Shown: positions 43,501 to 58,500 of the stretch, one piece after another
Layout: each line of letters opens with the position of its first letter
How positions within the stretch are numbered: the first letter of the stretch is position 1
NCBI GenBank assembly: GCA_017654935.2
Contig: CM065690.1
Span: forward strand, 39,375,509 to 39,439,508
Length of the DNA: 64,000 nt
Direction: 5' to 3'
Source of the DNA: Phymorhynchus buccinoides
Lineage: Eukaryota > Mollusca > Gastropoda > Neogastropoda > Raphitomidae
The notes under the pieces: generated by a model
What the model was told of the DNA's origin: nothing
The model's database searches: none
Seen by the model: only the letters and a program-made list of their open reading frames with translations
Translations under genes and position numbers: made by a program

Positions 43501-46500
43501 TTATACTCTATAAAATACAGTACTGCTAGTATAACAGTGGAACCTCCCTTATAAGACCCCTCCATTTGGATGATTTTGGATTTTTTGTATATGTCCCGTC
43601 CACGTCTTTGTTTCGTCTTTTGTGTTTTTGTGTTTGTTTTATTTTTAGTTCCTCATACTAACCCAATACAAATGTACCATAATTTGCCTTCCCAGGTCGA
43701 GAGGACGTAAAGCCCCAAAATTTCATTTCATTCGATTTTTTAAAAAGGTTCTATTTCAAAAATCATCAAAAATGAGGTCTTATAAGGGAGGGTTCTTATA
43801 AGGGAGGTAAATTAAATACTTACAAAGAAGGGCAATTCTCAGAGAAGTAGGTCTTATGTGGGAGGTAGTCTTATAATGGGAGGTCTTATAAAGGGAGATT
43901 ACACTGTATTGTAAACATCGTTGACATTTACCTGCCTGATCAAGATATGAGGAAAGTGGAAAAAGAAATAAAATTAAGCGTCAAATTGTTTTTTCAAACT
44001 GGGACAGATGGGTTGGCATGCCTTTGTGCCTCCATCCGGGGAGCTGGACGCCCCTTTTCGGCCCCCCACCACAGTCTCTCCCAATGGGGATACCGGATGG
44101 TCTTTCAAAAAAAGTTCCCCTACCGTTGGAAGTTCTGTGCTTGCAACTTCCTCTAATCTGCTACTCTCTTAGTCTTTGACTCTGCCTTTTCCCTTTGCTT
44201 GTGTCATCTACTATGTTTCTGACTTATTGGCCCATTCTCCTGCCTTTTTTTATTTAAAAAAATCTTCCAAATAGTTTTTCTCCTTTGAGCTCCTTCCGAA
44301 ATCGGAATGTGTCGGCTGTAGTGTACGCAGCGAGGGAGACCAGTGAAAACTAAAAACCAGACACACACATACTTTACCCATTATGGCCTTATGGCCTGGG
44401 AACGCAGAAGAAGAAGAAGAAGAAGAAGAAGTTTTCAAACTTCATGGGTCAGATGATCCCAGATTACAGATAATGATGGGTCGATTTCCAAAATAACAGG
44501 CCAGTAAAGTGTCACTGTAGCACTAAAATGTTAGTGCAGATTTCATGGTTCATATGACCCGTGGCTGCACAAATTGAGTAGTCAATATGGGTCATTGATC
44601 CGGGCCCCCTGACAATCTGAATATAAGTATGGCTGGGGAAAAAATCCCAAACTGACCTGATTTCTCTCCAACCAGTCCTTTCCCCATAGAATTCAATTTG
44701 TTCCACAACCTTCTTCCCCTTTTTCTCATTAGCAACAAAGCTGTAGCTCACAAGGTAGACTGTTCCACAATTGAATAAATCACAATTGGAATGTGATTGA
44801 GTGAAAGACATGGCTACCTATACATGTGGGGGGAGGGAAAAGACGAAAACATGTAATGAATTAATTTTACATGAGTTTCATTGCTTGAATACAACACTTG
44901 AAATGTCACTATGACAAACCAATGGGACAAAAATCTATTCATAGGAATTTAGACAACTACTTTTTGAAGTAAATTTTTCATGTTGCTTGTTTCGTACAAA
45001 CCCACATACAAAAAACAAAAAAATATGGCCGTCATAGCCTTGCCAACTAATAACAATAAAAGAAAAATATGAGAAAGGACACATTAAGAGGCCAAGAGGC
45101 CTGCCTAGTGGTCCTAAATTCTTGATCTTGATCTCTATGGGTTCGGAGTCACGGCTTTTGCTAGTACAACATGATGAAATATAAAACTATACAATTCTGC
45201 TTAAACACATCAAGAAGTTGAAATCTTGCAATTACTGCATAAAGAGAACTGCCACATTTCACATTTTGTATTAAGACCATAATAGAAATACAAATTAATT
45301 AGTAAAACAAAAATGTGTGTCAACGCCAGCTGAAAATGAGTGGCTTGTGTATGGGAGGTGGGAGAAGCATCTGTGCCGCAAAGCATGTTTAGAATAAAAA
45401 ATGTTAACCCTTTCACCGCCAGCGTCCGCATTTATGCACCACAATGTGTTTAACACCCATGTCACTAAAAGGCATCAAATCAGGGACTGTAATCCAAAGA
45501 CCCTATTTTCTTAATTTTGGGAGGTAAGGATAGGCCTAATGTTACATATTGTCACAGAGGAACTACCAATATTGCATATAATTTTTCTTCTCTACCCAGG
45601 TAAGTTTAATGGTATTTTTTTGGTTGAAAAATGGCGGGCGGCTAAAGGGTTAAAAACAACATTTTACCAAGACAAATTGTTACGTTCTCCATGAAGTAAT
45701 TATTGTCCCTATGTGAAAGAAAGTTTGCAACATAACACACTGCTGAAGTGTGTCTATCAAACTGAAACAAAACTTCCCAAAATGATCTATGAAATCAAAC
45801 TGGGAGGTACATGGCTTAATGATAAAACTTAATCCAATAAACAAATTTACAAATAAACTTAAAGTAAAATAAATTTAAAAAATTATGAACAAAAGTAATA
45901 TACAACCGTTCCAAACACAATTCAAGTAAGCCCCTTCAACCCGCATAAAATTTAGTCAAAGCCTCCATAAACTGCATGAAATTTAGTCTGGAGCCATACA
46001 TGAGCCTGCAATAAATTCAGTCAAATGTCCATAAACCTGCCAAATATCCCAACTGAAGCGATCCTAACAGCCAAGAACATAAGTGCAAAATCTTTTTTTT
46101 TTTAAACACCAAAAAACCCAACTGCATCAAATAAGAAGTATCTGTAAAGCTGTATTAAGTATGGTGGCACACCCCTTTAAACCTGAATGAAGCATAGAAA
46201 TAAACTTCCGTAAATATGTATGAAAACAATGGTGGTAAACCGCATAAAATATCATCCAACCGCTGAATGCATCGCATTGTCTCCTGTGAGGCATGCAATA
46301 AATTGCAATTAGTACACTGTGAATGCCCATTAAAACTGCCTGCAATGCAATGTCCCTAACACATGCATGTGGGGTCTTCCTCAAACCTGCATGCAATACA
46401 CTGTGGATGAATGCTCAAACCTGCATATAATATGGAGTTTTCCAGTAACTTCAGCGCAATACACCATGAAGTTTCCTAGAAACCTTCATGCAATACATGA

Positions 46501-49500
46501 CAGATTTTCACAAAACTTGCATATAAAAAAAAACTCCAAAAAAAGAAAGAAACAAACAAACAAAACCAGTGATTTTTCCTACCACCTGCATGCAAAATAA
46601 TAATGTGCATTGTTCCAAAACCTGCATGCAATCCACTGAATATGAATTCTTAAAAAATAAAAATTCCATAAAAAAAAAGTGTGTCCCTTCAACCTGCATA
46701 CAACAGAAGGTGAAGCAAGCCACACCCAAAGCCCACATGCAATGAGCTAAGGCAGCTAAGTGTGGTGGTGACCCTGAGCGATCTCACCATTTTCAGTATG
46801 CCCATAGAGGCACTACGGCGGTGTTTCAATACACTGGTCTGTGAAAGTCTGTGGACTATACCCCTTGACTGGAATCACCACATATACCATAGTTGTTCAC
46901 ACACTGAGCCACATGTTTACACAATTTTTTTTACAACATATCTTGCATCTTTACACCACAGTATATATACTTACAGCATACCATGCATCTTTAGACACAT
47001 CTTTACACCTCACAAACATCTTTAGAGACATCACAATTCCCATACCTTTACATCACATCATACACGTTTGCACTACACTGTACATTTTTACAGTTCACCA
47101 TACATCTTTACATCGCTAAACACATTTTTACACCACACAACACACATCTTTACAACAGACTAGGCATTTCCATCCCAATCCACATCAATGTAACACCTTT
47201 TATGTTTGCAATGTAACACATTTTGATACAGACAAACCTCTATTTTAAAACTTCCAAAATGTCCGGAAAAATCGGTCGTAAATTGGAGGGGTCGTATGAC
47301 GGAGGTTTTCACTGGCAGCCGTAGAAAGAAAAAGTTCAGCACAGTTCATACTCTCTTCTTCATGCACACATACAATGACATATTAAAACTGTATTTGGGT
47401 CTTTCCAACTCCATAGGATTGTGCAATCGATATTACAGTTTCACTTTGCCGACTTCTTTTAATCACCTCCACTCTCGTCCAAAGTCAGTGGTTTTCTTTT
47501 TCAAAGTCAGTGGTTTTCGTGCTTTTCCTACGCTCTCCGCCATCTTTTCTACAAGGGAAGCGACTCCGCTTTCAGGCCCTTGACCGTGGTTGTTTCCCTT
47601 TGCTCGAAGTCTATGCAGACGACAGCAACGGCCATAAAAACCAACAAAATGGCGGTCGTAAGTCGCGTTTTAGAGGAAGTCGTTTACATAGTAAAATGCA
47701 TCTGTGCCAACAAATCCGGTCTCAAATGAGAGGTGGTCACTTAACAGAGGGTCGTAAAATAGGAGTTTGTCTGTATAGACTAAATACAGCTTGAGGAAGA
47801 AACTCTCTTACACTCATACTATGCTATCGGGTAATCACAAAATACCTGTACTATATCTACGCTTTAAAAAATGTGACAAACAAATTATTTGCCCTAAACA
47901 AATACGTGCAACTGGGAAAAAATGCAAACACAATCAAAAATATGAAACTCCTGAAAGCCTAGCATACAAAAGCAACATCCAACAAACAAACCTATAATTT
48001 GGCACAGTTAGTCAACATGCGCTTGTAATGCACCATAGGTTGCACACTGTAGCAAAGGCTGTTAGTCACCAAAATTGCTCACTAAGTACTAAACTGGCAC
48101 TAATTAACAACGTGCACATCAAGACTGTTTTCTGTACGGTCTTTTGACTGGAAAGGTGGGTAAAAAAACACACCCAACTGCATGCATGCAAGAAAGAAGG
48201 AATGGTTGACTCGCAAAGCAAGGAAAAGAAGAGATGACAGAAAGCATGTTGGATGGAGAAGATTGAAAGACACCAGTGTATAAAAAAGAACTGTGGACAA
48301 AAAGAGAGGACAGAAAGCATGTTGGATGGAGAAGATTGAAAGACACCAGTGTATAAAAAAGAACTGTGGACAAAAAGAGAGGACAGAAAGCATGTTGGAT
48401 GGAGAAGATTGAAAGACACCAGTGTATAAAAAAGAACTGTGGACAAAAAGAGAGGACAGAAAGCATGTTGGATGGAGAAGATTGAAAGACACCAGTGTAT
48501 AAAAAAGAACTGTGGACAAAAAGAGAGGACAGAAAGCATGTTGGATGGAGAAGATTGAAAGACACCAGTGTATAAAAAAGAACTGTGGACAAAAAGAGAG
48601 GACAGAAAGCATGTTGGATGGAGAAGATTGAAAGACACCAGTGTATAAAAAAGAACTGTGGACAAAAAGAGATGACAGAAAGCATGTTGGATGGAGAAGA
48701 TTGAAAGACACCAGTGTATAAAAAAGAACTGTGGACAAAAAGAGAGGACAGAAAGCATGTTGGATGGAGAAAGTAGAGAAATAACTGTATGAAATAAGAA
48801 TAAGAAAACATGAAATATGATGAATGGACAGCATATTAAATGAATAAGAAGAGGAAAGGATACTATACTAAAAGAACAAAATGAAAATATGTGTAGCTCC
48901 TTACCTCAGCAGTGGCTCCACATTCTGGGGTCTTCTGTAATGGAATACTCTGCACACACACACACACACACACACATACCACACAGCTCAATGATCAATC
49001 ACATAACTTTAAAAGTTTTCACTATTAAAACTTGTTCTGAAATGAGTTGCTGACATTTTTCATATGATTGAAAGCTAAACTGAAATTAACCACACACAGA
49101 GAGATAGAACATTGAATGCTGAAAAATGTTTTAATTGCCATTGATAATTGACAGTTGTAATGGTGAGGAGCAATCATAAGTGAACTTGTCCACTATTTCG
49201 GCTGCAAAAATTAAAAAACCGAAGATGACTGCTGGGTTGAGTAAACCTCACAACAAGTTACTGGACAACAGGTTGAGCCCGAAACGTCATAGCTTGTGTT
49301 GTTTTTGTTATTAAATCTTTTTTGGGGGGGTTTCAATATCGACTTTGTGTTTTAATTTGTTACAAAAACTAAAGTTTTGACACAACAAGAAACTAACAAA
49401 TGAGAGAGAGAGAACACCACCACATCACAGACAGAATAGCCTGACACAGAGACTGGACTATTTTCTTACATCTTTGGGCTGCACTCTGGGCGGGACAGCT

Positions 49501-52500
49501 GGTGGCAAGAGAGAGGAACCTGGAACAACCACCAAAAGAAAAGATGGTAAAAAAAAAATCACAACTATTTTATCGATGTGCCTGAGCCCGTGTTTGCAAG
49601 CATATCCACCTTTTACTAATGCAATAAAACGTGATTTTATACCCATATTCCCAAGTCTTTTACAAAGAGAAAAGCTTTGAAAAACGAGACAAGTTTAGGC
49701 CTGTATGAAAAGTACAAAATACAAAACAGACCAAAAAAATAGACCTGTATAAAAATTGCAGATTTTTAACCCAGCAACAGCATGATCAGTGCACTTGCCC
49801 TGACTTTTAATGTATTTCTTTAAATTGAACTGTATAGTTCATATAGTTCAGAATGTAGAAATTCAAGTTCATCCACCATTCAGTCTCATCTACATGGGTG
49901 CCTCTACAAAATCCTGGAAAACCTGTAAAGCAGAGGCCTAGAGGCCGCCTAGTCACTTACAGACTCTGGTGGGGACAAGAGCAGCATCACTGATGAGGAG
50001 TGAGTGTGGTGTGTGTGAGTGAGTGAGTGGGGAGCCCCCCAGCCCCCCCCCCCCCCCCCCTGGGGAGCCCCACCCCCCCCCCAAAGGCTGAAGGAAAGAA
50101 ATGCTTTGACAGGCTCTCCTTGAAGCAAAGCACAAAGCTAAGGCATGGCATGGGTAGTGACAGGTGGTTGTATGGGCAAAAAACCCTGAATTCACATGGC
50201 TGCTCCTGGCAAATTTCAAAAATCCTGCAAGGAGGCGGCCCTGGCGGAGTGCAGGAGCAGCGCACACACACACACACATTTACTGCTCTTTTTTTCACCC
50301 CTCCAGACTAGTACAAGTGCTACATTCCTTTGAATATAGCAAATGCTTGTATAGGCCCTTTTTATCGTACAAGTTTGTGTGTGTGTGTAAGAAAATCGTT
50401 GTTTCTCAAATTCTCATAATCCGGCGACGCCGGCTCGAGGCAATTTAAAAATCCTGCAATTCAGGACATCCTGAAAGAAGGAGCATCCACGAATTCAGGC
50501 ACATAGCCTGAAGAGAAGCACCCATGCACCTACCAGTTGAGCCTATTCCCTTACCCGTTTTCATGTCGACGGACATGCTGCGCCCGTGCATCTGAGGGCG
50601 TGGAGGGGGTGTGGGGGGACCCTGAGAGGGCAGGACAGAGGCGGCGGCTGGATCCCCACTCCCCGTCACCCCCGGTGAGGCTCCCCCCTCCTCCCCCCCA
50701 CCCTGGCTGCCCGCTGGAGGGGGCTGGAGCTGACCCCGCGTCACCAAGGACACTGTTGACAAGGGGGGAAAAAATGACCATGGGTAGAAACCATGACAAT
50801 GTGAAAATCGGCGATGGTGCAATGTGCATGCACAATAAGTCAGTCATCAATGATTGTACAATGCATTGGTCTAGACAATTTGTCAAAATATTACTAGGTC
50901 AAAATAAAAAAAATTATACTATATATGGGCTAAGGCAATCATTGATGAAAAATCAATATAAGCAGTATGACATAAAAACAACAACAAAACCAGTACGACA
51001 TTCATCAATGACTGTATAACATCAATAGTAAAGATTAATATAATGATGAAAAATCAATATAAACAGTACAACATGAAATTTTTAAAAAACCAGAAGACAA
51101 TCAGTACAACATCAATAGTAAAGATTAACCCTTTCACTGCCAATGTCGCATTTTTGCACCACAATGGTTTAACACCCATGTCGCTAAAAAGCATCAAACC
51201 AGGGCCTGTTATCTGAAGACCCTATTTTCATAATTTTGGGAGGTAAGGATAAGGCCTAATGTTATACATGTCACAGAGGAATTCACAATATTGCAGATTA
51301 TTTTTTTTCTCTACCCAGGTAAGTTTAATGGTATTTTTTAGCTGAAAAATGGCTGGCGGCGAAAGGGTTAAGACAATCATCAATGATTTTACAATGTTAA
51401 CAGCAAAGCAATCATCAGTGATTGTACAATGCCAACAGTAGTTTAGTCATTTGGTTTCTTGTGTATGTGTGTGACGTGTCTGCAAGAAAATTATCCTCGT
51501 ATGTGGACAAAATAAAACAAAGTTGAAGTTGAAGTTGAAGGACAAATCAATTACGATAACGTATTAACAAAATCAACTACATAACATCCCATCAAATGTG
51601 CTTCAATTATAACTAAACTTTAGCAACAACTACAACCACCATTACCATCACCACAACAAACAAGACATGTCAACAGTGCTCTAGCCACCAATACTTCACA
51701 CGTGCGAAACCATACAAATGAATTGCACACATTCAACTTCTCTTTTATTTTCCCATAAAATTGAGCACGTACAGAGGCGTACAGCACAAGACAGCCGAAA
51801 ACATACACAAGCAACCACCGCCTATCCCCTTTTTCTATCCAGTGAGATAGCAGAGAAAATATTGTCAGGCACTCACTTTTCCCCCCCTTGCCTACTGTGT
51901 AGGATGAAAGAGATAATAGTGACATGGTGCATGAGAAAACAGTCTATGGTGAAACTTTTTGCACAAAGTGAGACGTTTATTGTATAAGATACCATTAAGA
52001 TAACCATTAGATTTGCAGAAAACAGACTTTGTTGATAATGGGAGAGAGCATGAAAAAAATGCAATACAATATTATAATGACATTTTTGTTAAAAGAGATG
52101 TTGGTTGTATAAGGTATAATTAAGATTTTAATATTTCTTTTTTGTTGATAATGGGAGAGAGCATGAAAAAAAGGCAATATAATATTATAATGAAACTTTT
52201 GTTAAAAGATATGTTGGTTGTATAAGGTATAATTAAGATTTCTAGTAGATTTGCAGAAAACAGACATCTTTTCTTTGCTACAATGCTAGATTTTGATTTT
52301 ACAGTGGTTAAACCCTCTTGCATTTATTCTGGTCAATATCAGCCAGCCAGAAATTGCTTCTGTGTATTCAAGCCGACCAAAACCAGCTGTAGCTTGCCCC
52401 CACTCTTCCTCTCTGATGGCATTTCTATCAGTATCACTAACAAAGTTCTTTCTCGTTAAATGCACACTGTGAAGAACCACCTCACTTGCAATGATGCAAT

Positions 52501-55500
52501 GGTAATTGTATGGTGCTATGTGTGGTTCAAAAGACAGATTTTCTAAAAAATGTGTGAAAGCTCCAGAACACTAAGAAGCTTTTCTATAAAATATGTGAAT
52601 ACAAGAGGGTTAAAGGCATGTACCTGCCGAACTCTTTTTTGGGATAGGGCGCGGGCGGCCCTGAATATTAGCGCTATATTTACAGCCAGGGGCAGGGCTG
52701 TCTGAGCCCGACAGCTCACTGGCCATGGCAGGGAACTGGGAGGAGGGAGAGAGGGGGGAGTCGGCGTGTGGATCTGAACCAGAGTCATGCGACGGAGACA
52801 TGGGGGGATCTGGAAGACAAGCAGAAAAAGCACACCACCCATGTCACATCGCAACACTGCATGCCACAACGTGAACAGCCAAACAACACCACCCACATGT
52901 CACATCGCAACACTGCATGCCACAACGTGAGCAGCCAAACAACACCACCCACATCACATCGCAACACTGCATGCCACAACGTGAACAGCCAAACAACACC
53001 ACCCATATCACATCGCAACACTGCATGCCACAACGTGAACAGCCAAACAACACCACCCACATGTCACATCGCAACACTGCATGCCACAACGTGAGCAGCC
53101 AAACAACAACACCCACATGTCACATCACAACACTGCATGCCACAACGTGAACAGCCAAACAACACCACCCACATCACATCACAACATTGCATGCCACAAC
53201 GTGAACAGCCAAACAACACCACCCACATCACATCGCAACACTGCATGCCACAACGTGAACAGCCAAACAACACCACCCACATGTCACATCACAACACTGC
53301 ATGCCACAACGTGAACAGCCAAACATCACATCGCAACACTGCATGCCACAATGTGAACAGCCAAACAACACCACCCACATCACATTGCAACACTGCATGC
53401 CACAATGTGAACAGCCAAACAACATCACCCACATGTCACATCACAACACTGCATGCCGCAATGTGAACAGCCAAACAACACAACCCACATCACATTGCAA
53501 CACTGCATGCCGCACAACGGGTACCAGTCAACTCGCCCCATTTCCAACTCGCCCCATTGACCAACCCGCCACAAAGTCAACTCGCCCCAATTGTTAACAA
53601 GCCCCAAAAACCAACTCGCCCCAGTCTATTCATGTACACAATGTGTATGTATATAATAAATAATGTTTTACCTCTCTCTCTCTCATCTCCCCCTTCTCTC
53701 TCTCAACTATCCGTTGAAATAGGTCTGAATTAAATTTAACCATTTTAATTGTACACATACAATTTTCCAGTTCAAGCCACTCTTAGTTCAATGACGTTTT
53801 ACCATCATTTTCTTAAAAAAATTAATGAACTCAGGACAATAGTTCAGGTCCTTACATCAAATAATGTTCACAAGGACATTTTACACTTAGCAGTATCCAC
53901 CAGTTTACAACTTTCAAGTCAAAATAGAACTCACAATTTAGCATTTTCACAGCTTGTTTATTCATGTCAATCCGAGTCAAGTCAAGAAATTTGCTTGCAC
54001 AAATCAGTTGTCATGGCTGAGAGTCGAACTAACAAGTGTGTTGTGTGCTGTGTTGATGGGGCAAGTTGGTCGTGGTATGAGAAATTTATTGAGGCGAGTT
54101 GGCAATGGGGTGAGTTGGCAATGGGGCGAGATGGTCATGGGGCAAGTGTGTTGGGGCGAGTTGGCAACTGGGGTGAGTTGACTGGAAGCCCGCACAACAT
54201 GTACAGCCAAATAACATCCATGCTGTGATGTATTACGTACTTGTCTATTTTTAGAGCTTAGTTATATCAGTGCATTTCCATTAACTTAACGCATTTAGTA
54301 AAGTAGGTGATCGCTTTTTAGTTCTCTTGAAAAATTACTTGGCAGAGAAGGTTACAAAGAATAGAAAATACTTGTTGCTAGAAAAGTGAATGCAATAGAG
54401 TAAACACCACTGAAATCTTGGGAAAGTTCCGACATCTCTTTAACTGTTGCAGTGTCTGTCAAGGCAATGCAATATGCCAGAATATAACAGTACTAACATC
54501 AATGGGAAACTCTCATTAGTCTGCATGTTCAGAGATATAAGGATCGAAAAGTGATAGGACAAACTGTCCTGAGACAAGATAAATCAATAGGACAATATCC
54601 TGGCTCTTGCAGAAATCAATAAGACAAGGTGTGCCAGTGGTAAAAATTTGATCAGACATTTGTCCTTACAGGAGAGAACACAATAGGATATTTTCAATTT
54701 TAATAGGTCAATGGCCTATGACCAGGACCTCGGGACATCAATATATATTACAGGCTAGTTTGAAGAACATGCAGTGTTTCATGATCTTCATTCCTCCCTT
54801 TTCCTTTCTCTCCATTTAAAAACAAAGCTATTATCTATTCCTTGATTTTTAAAATATATTTTGCTGAAATTAGTGAAAAAGTGTGAGCCCCGTATACAGC
54901 ACAACATGCTGTGATATTTACCAGCTGCAAAACATCTTTGACACAGCTATTAAAACAACACACATGCTTTGAACTGACAAGTTCAAGCACACAACATACA
55001 TGCTGTGACACAGCTAGCTACACCACATAACACGCATGCTATGACATTATTAACATGTATACCACCATCCCGACATGTCACAACTCACATGTCATGACAT
55101 AAAACACATCCAATAACATATCATAACATGTATTGCGTACACAACACTCACGTCACAAAGCATCATGACACATGTCATATTAGAAACAGTGCTCTCATTC
55201 AGTCATTGTCCTCATTACTGTATTTTACGGACTACAAGGTGCTTCTAATTATAATATAAGGTGCACCCCCTGAATTTAACACACCAAAAAAGTGAATTTA
55301 AACATACACAAGGCGCAACATATTTTAAGGCGGATTGCAAAATGATTGAACAACAGCAAAAAATAGATCGAAAACATGAGCTTGACTCGAACAAAGGAGG
55401 TCGGTATTTTGCCTAGTTCTGTCAAAACAATCTTCAGAACAGAAGTTACACTCTCGCCGCTATCTGGATGTCCATACGATGAAGCACTTGGAATTGAAAA

Positions 55501-58500
55501 ACACGAGTAGATTTTTACAATGATTTTGCGCACTTCCACTATTCGGTAGAGAGTAGGCTGTATTGTTCCAGTGGAATGGATGACACAAACTCACAAAGCA
55601 TGCATCATGTGCGCCAATAGCAGTCTAAACGAAGACTTTGGGCGTGGGGCAGGATTAACATCCCCAATCGGAAAGAAGAAAGAGGAGTTTCGCTCCAGTA
55701 GCCTATGTCCGCCGTGATTGTTATTGTCTTTGGCTGTCGAAACCGAGGCTGCGACGTCATATCCTGATTCAACACCCTCCCTCTCTGTGTCAATGTGACA
55801 TTTGCTTCATTCACAATTTTGGCTTGATAATCCATCTCAATAGGTACGATATGAATGGAATTCACAACTTTGATCAGATTTTAGTCATACACTATGCGCA
55901 ACACATTTTAAAGCACAGGAGTCTCAGCTAAGGAAAAAAGTATCGCCTTGTAGTCCGTAAAATATGGTACACCAAATCATCCATATAATATAACATGCTT
56001 TGGATGTTTTCTGTCACACTAAAAAGCATGAGCAACAGTCGTTGGTCTGCAAAGAGATAACATCTAGATGCAATAAAGGCAGAAGTTTTGTCATGGGTAC
56101 ATGCAACTATTCACCATCCACAAACCAAACCAGAAAGGATGGTGAAATGAGACAGAAGATAGCACCAGTCAAGATCTTATAGCAGGATAATTAAAAGAGA
56201 ACACAGACATTTAGACAGTGAAAGAAACAAAAACAATATGACAGATAGACAGACAGCTTACCATGGTCGATGGATTCAGGGGGCAGGGCATGACTGTCTG
56301 GGGAAGCTCTGACCGCCACAGGCTGCACAATCCTGGACTCCTGGAGACATGCGTGCAATGTATCTTTATATTTGGAACCTATAATAAACAAGGCCATGGT
56401 GCCTATGGCATGAGGATGGTGTTACAATAAGGAAGAGAAGACACAAAACTCTACTTAAATAAATGATAAAACAATGAAACAATTACAAAGAATCAATCAG
56501 TCACGTTTGTGACGTAAGTGTCCCGCGCGACCCGCTTTCTTTATTTCTTATCTACACCCCCCCCCCCCCCCCCCCTCTCCTTTTCATTTCTCTGTCCGGC
56601 CGCCACGTTAATTGCCACCCACCATCTAAAGAACGCCGAATAAGGCAATTATCTCTTTGAAGCAAGATCTATCTACCCCTCACAAGAAAGTGACAACCGA
56701 GGTTATCTCCCTTTGAACACGGTTTTGCCTTTCCAATCACAAGGTTAGGAATGTCCGGCATGTGATAAGGATGGAATAGGCGCGTGATTGTTCGGTACAT
56801 TTAGAACAGCATCTTGTGACGTGTCGACTGCTATAAACCAATAGCAGGCTTTCATTGTTTGAAAGTGAAGGCTATAATTGGCGTAGTGAGAAAAAGTTTT
56901 TCACACAAGACGCTGAAACTGACTAGAGCAACACCTCTCCCAGCCAGAATAGCCCACCTAGTAAGTCTTGTTGATGACTGGTGATTGAGACTGGTTGTTT
57001 GTTTGACTCTAGTTTTGATCTAGATCCTATGTTCAATGATGAATAAGGAGTAGATAGATATGTTATAGAAAAGAAGTGGTAAACATTCTATTCTATTTAT
57101 GTGCACTGATTATTTGTGTGTGTGTGTGTTTTTGACTTGAACACTTTTGGTACCAGAACCGGAGTTTATGCCTACTAACCCTTTTGTCTATTTTTAGTAG
57201 GAAACCTATGGGCCGCAATCTTGCACTATTTTTAGTAGGAAACCTATGGGCCGCAATCTTGCACTTTATGATACCATTCCTTTCCAGGTGTTGGATGGAG
57301 AGTGATGTTGTCTTGATCACCTTTTATGTTTTACTGATCTCAGTTTGTTAACTGAAATTCAGTTTATTTATTAATTAGTGCTATTGTACAAGGGAAGCCT
57401 TCAAGCCGGTTGGGATTCACTAATGCCCTGCCGACTGAAGCCCCTTGTCTCTAAGCCATAGAGATCTACATCCACCTTCTCCTGTGATTATCAGCAGGGC
57501 ATCGTGGGCCGGAAGATCATCCCGGACTCCACCACGCACCAAGACGGGACTGTCGCCAAGACGACCCGCACCCAGAATCCGCGAGGAGACCACGCTTGAA
57601 CCGTGCCATCCCGCGAAGCCGTAACCGGAACGACTGGGAGCTACTCTCATCTGACGAGCAAGCCCAGCCACACCAGCATTCGCCGATCACTACGGAGGAA
57701 CTCAACCACAGCTAAGTCCCCCTGACTGCGCCAATCATTTGAACTTTCCTACGGACACCGAAGATAATTAGTAACCCTTCCGGCATGGGGCGAACCTTAT
57801 AGAAAGACAAAAGTCTTGTGAATCCTTTCGGATTTCATTGTGTTTTTATCCATATTTTGTTTTGGCGCCATTGAGCTGCTTTATTATTATTGTTGCATAA
57901 TCTTATGCAGATTTTGGGAGTAAATAAAATACAAGTGTCAAATAATCCTGAACCCTTTGGTCAGACTGATGAGAGTGGGAGTCTTGTAATTTCATGTAAA
58001 ACCCTACTTCTCTCTGTCTGCCATTTAGAGCAATTCAACCACTTGTATTTCTTACAACCATACGAGCCAGAACCCGGGCACAAATATAAATTTATTAGAT
58101 GAAAAGGGGCCGGGAAAGTTGCTCATCTCCCATACCCTAGAGAAGTGGGCTAAAGGCAAATTTTCTAAAGTCTTCCCTAGGGACTTAGCCTTTTAACCCA
58201 TTACCTCGTCACAACGTTGAACCAGACAATGTTTCATATATTAAAGCAGTAGGCAGAATACTGTCTGTGGCTCTTCTATCTATCCGTGAATTCTGCTGGA
58301 CTCATGAAAACATGCACACAATGTATCTTATATTATAAAACAAGCAGAATCCTGTATACTGTGGCTCTGTCTATCTGTCCAACATTTTTGCGAAAACCGT
58401 TGGTCCAAGACCCCAAAACCTACACCATACAAGCAATATAACATTGCTGGCGCAATATGGAAAAACCAAAACATAAACCAAATTAATATACATGTGTAGC

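Larger units (their letters stand above)
39155..54458 (-). repeat. Right arm of 31-kb inverted repeat
   Basis: Mirror of 23658-39152. It continues without interruption into the single-copy 5' part of REPS1 beyond 54458, so this arm is the one in true genomic context on its outer side. The left arm ends abruptly at an N gap. Confidence 0.97.

Noticed and set aside
53749..54228. 159-codon open frame on the + strand
   Set aside because: Covers the repetitive 53519-54189 transposon and its flank; no homologue recognised.
57420..57705. Open frames on the - strand in the GC-rich part of the LTR
   Set aside because: Two overlapping frames with no known domain, inside a TSD-flanked LTR; the higher GC alone explains the lack of stops.
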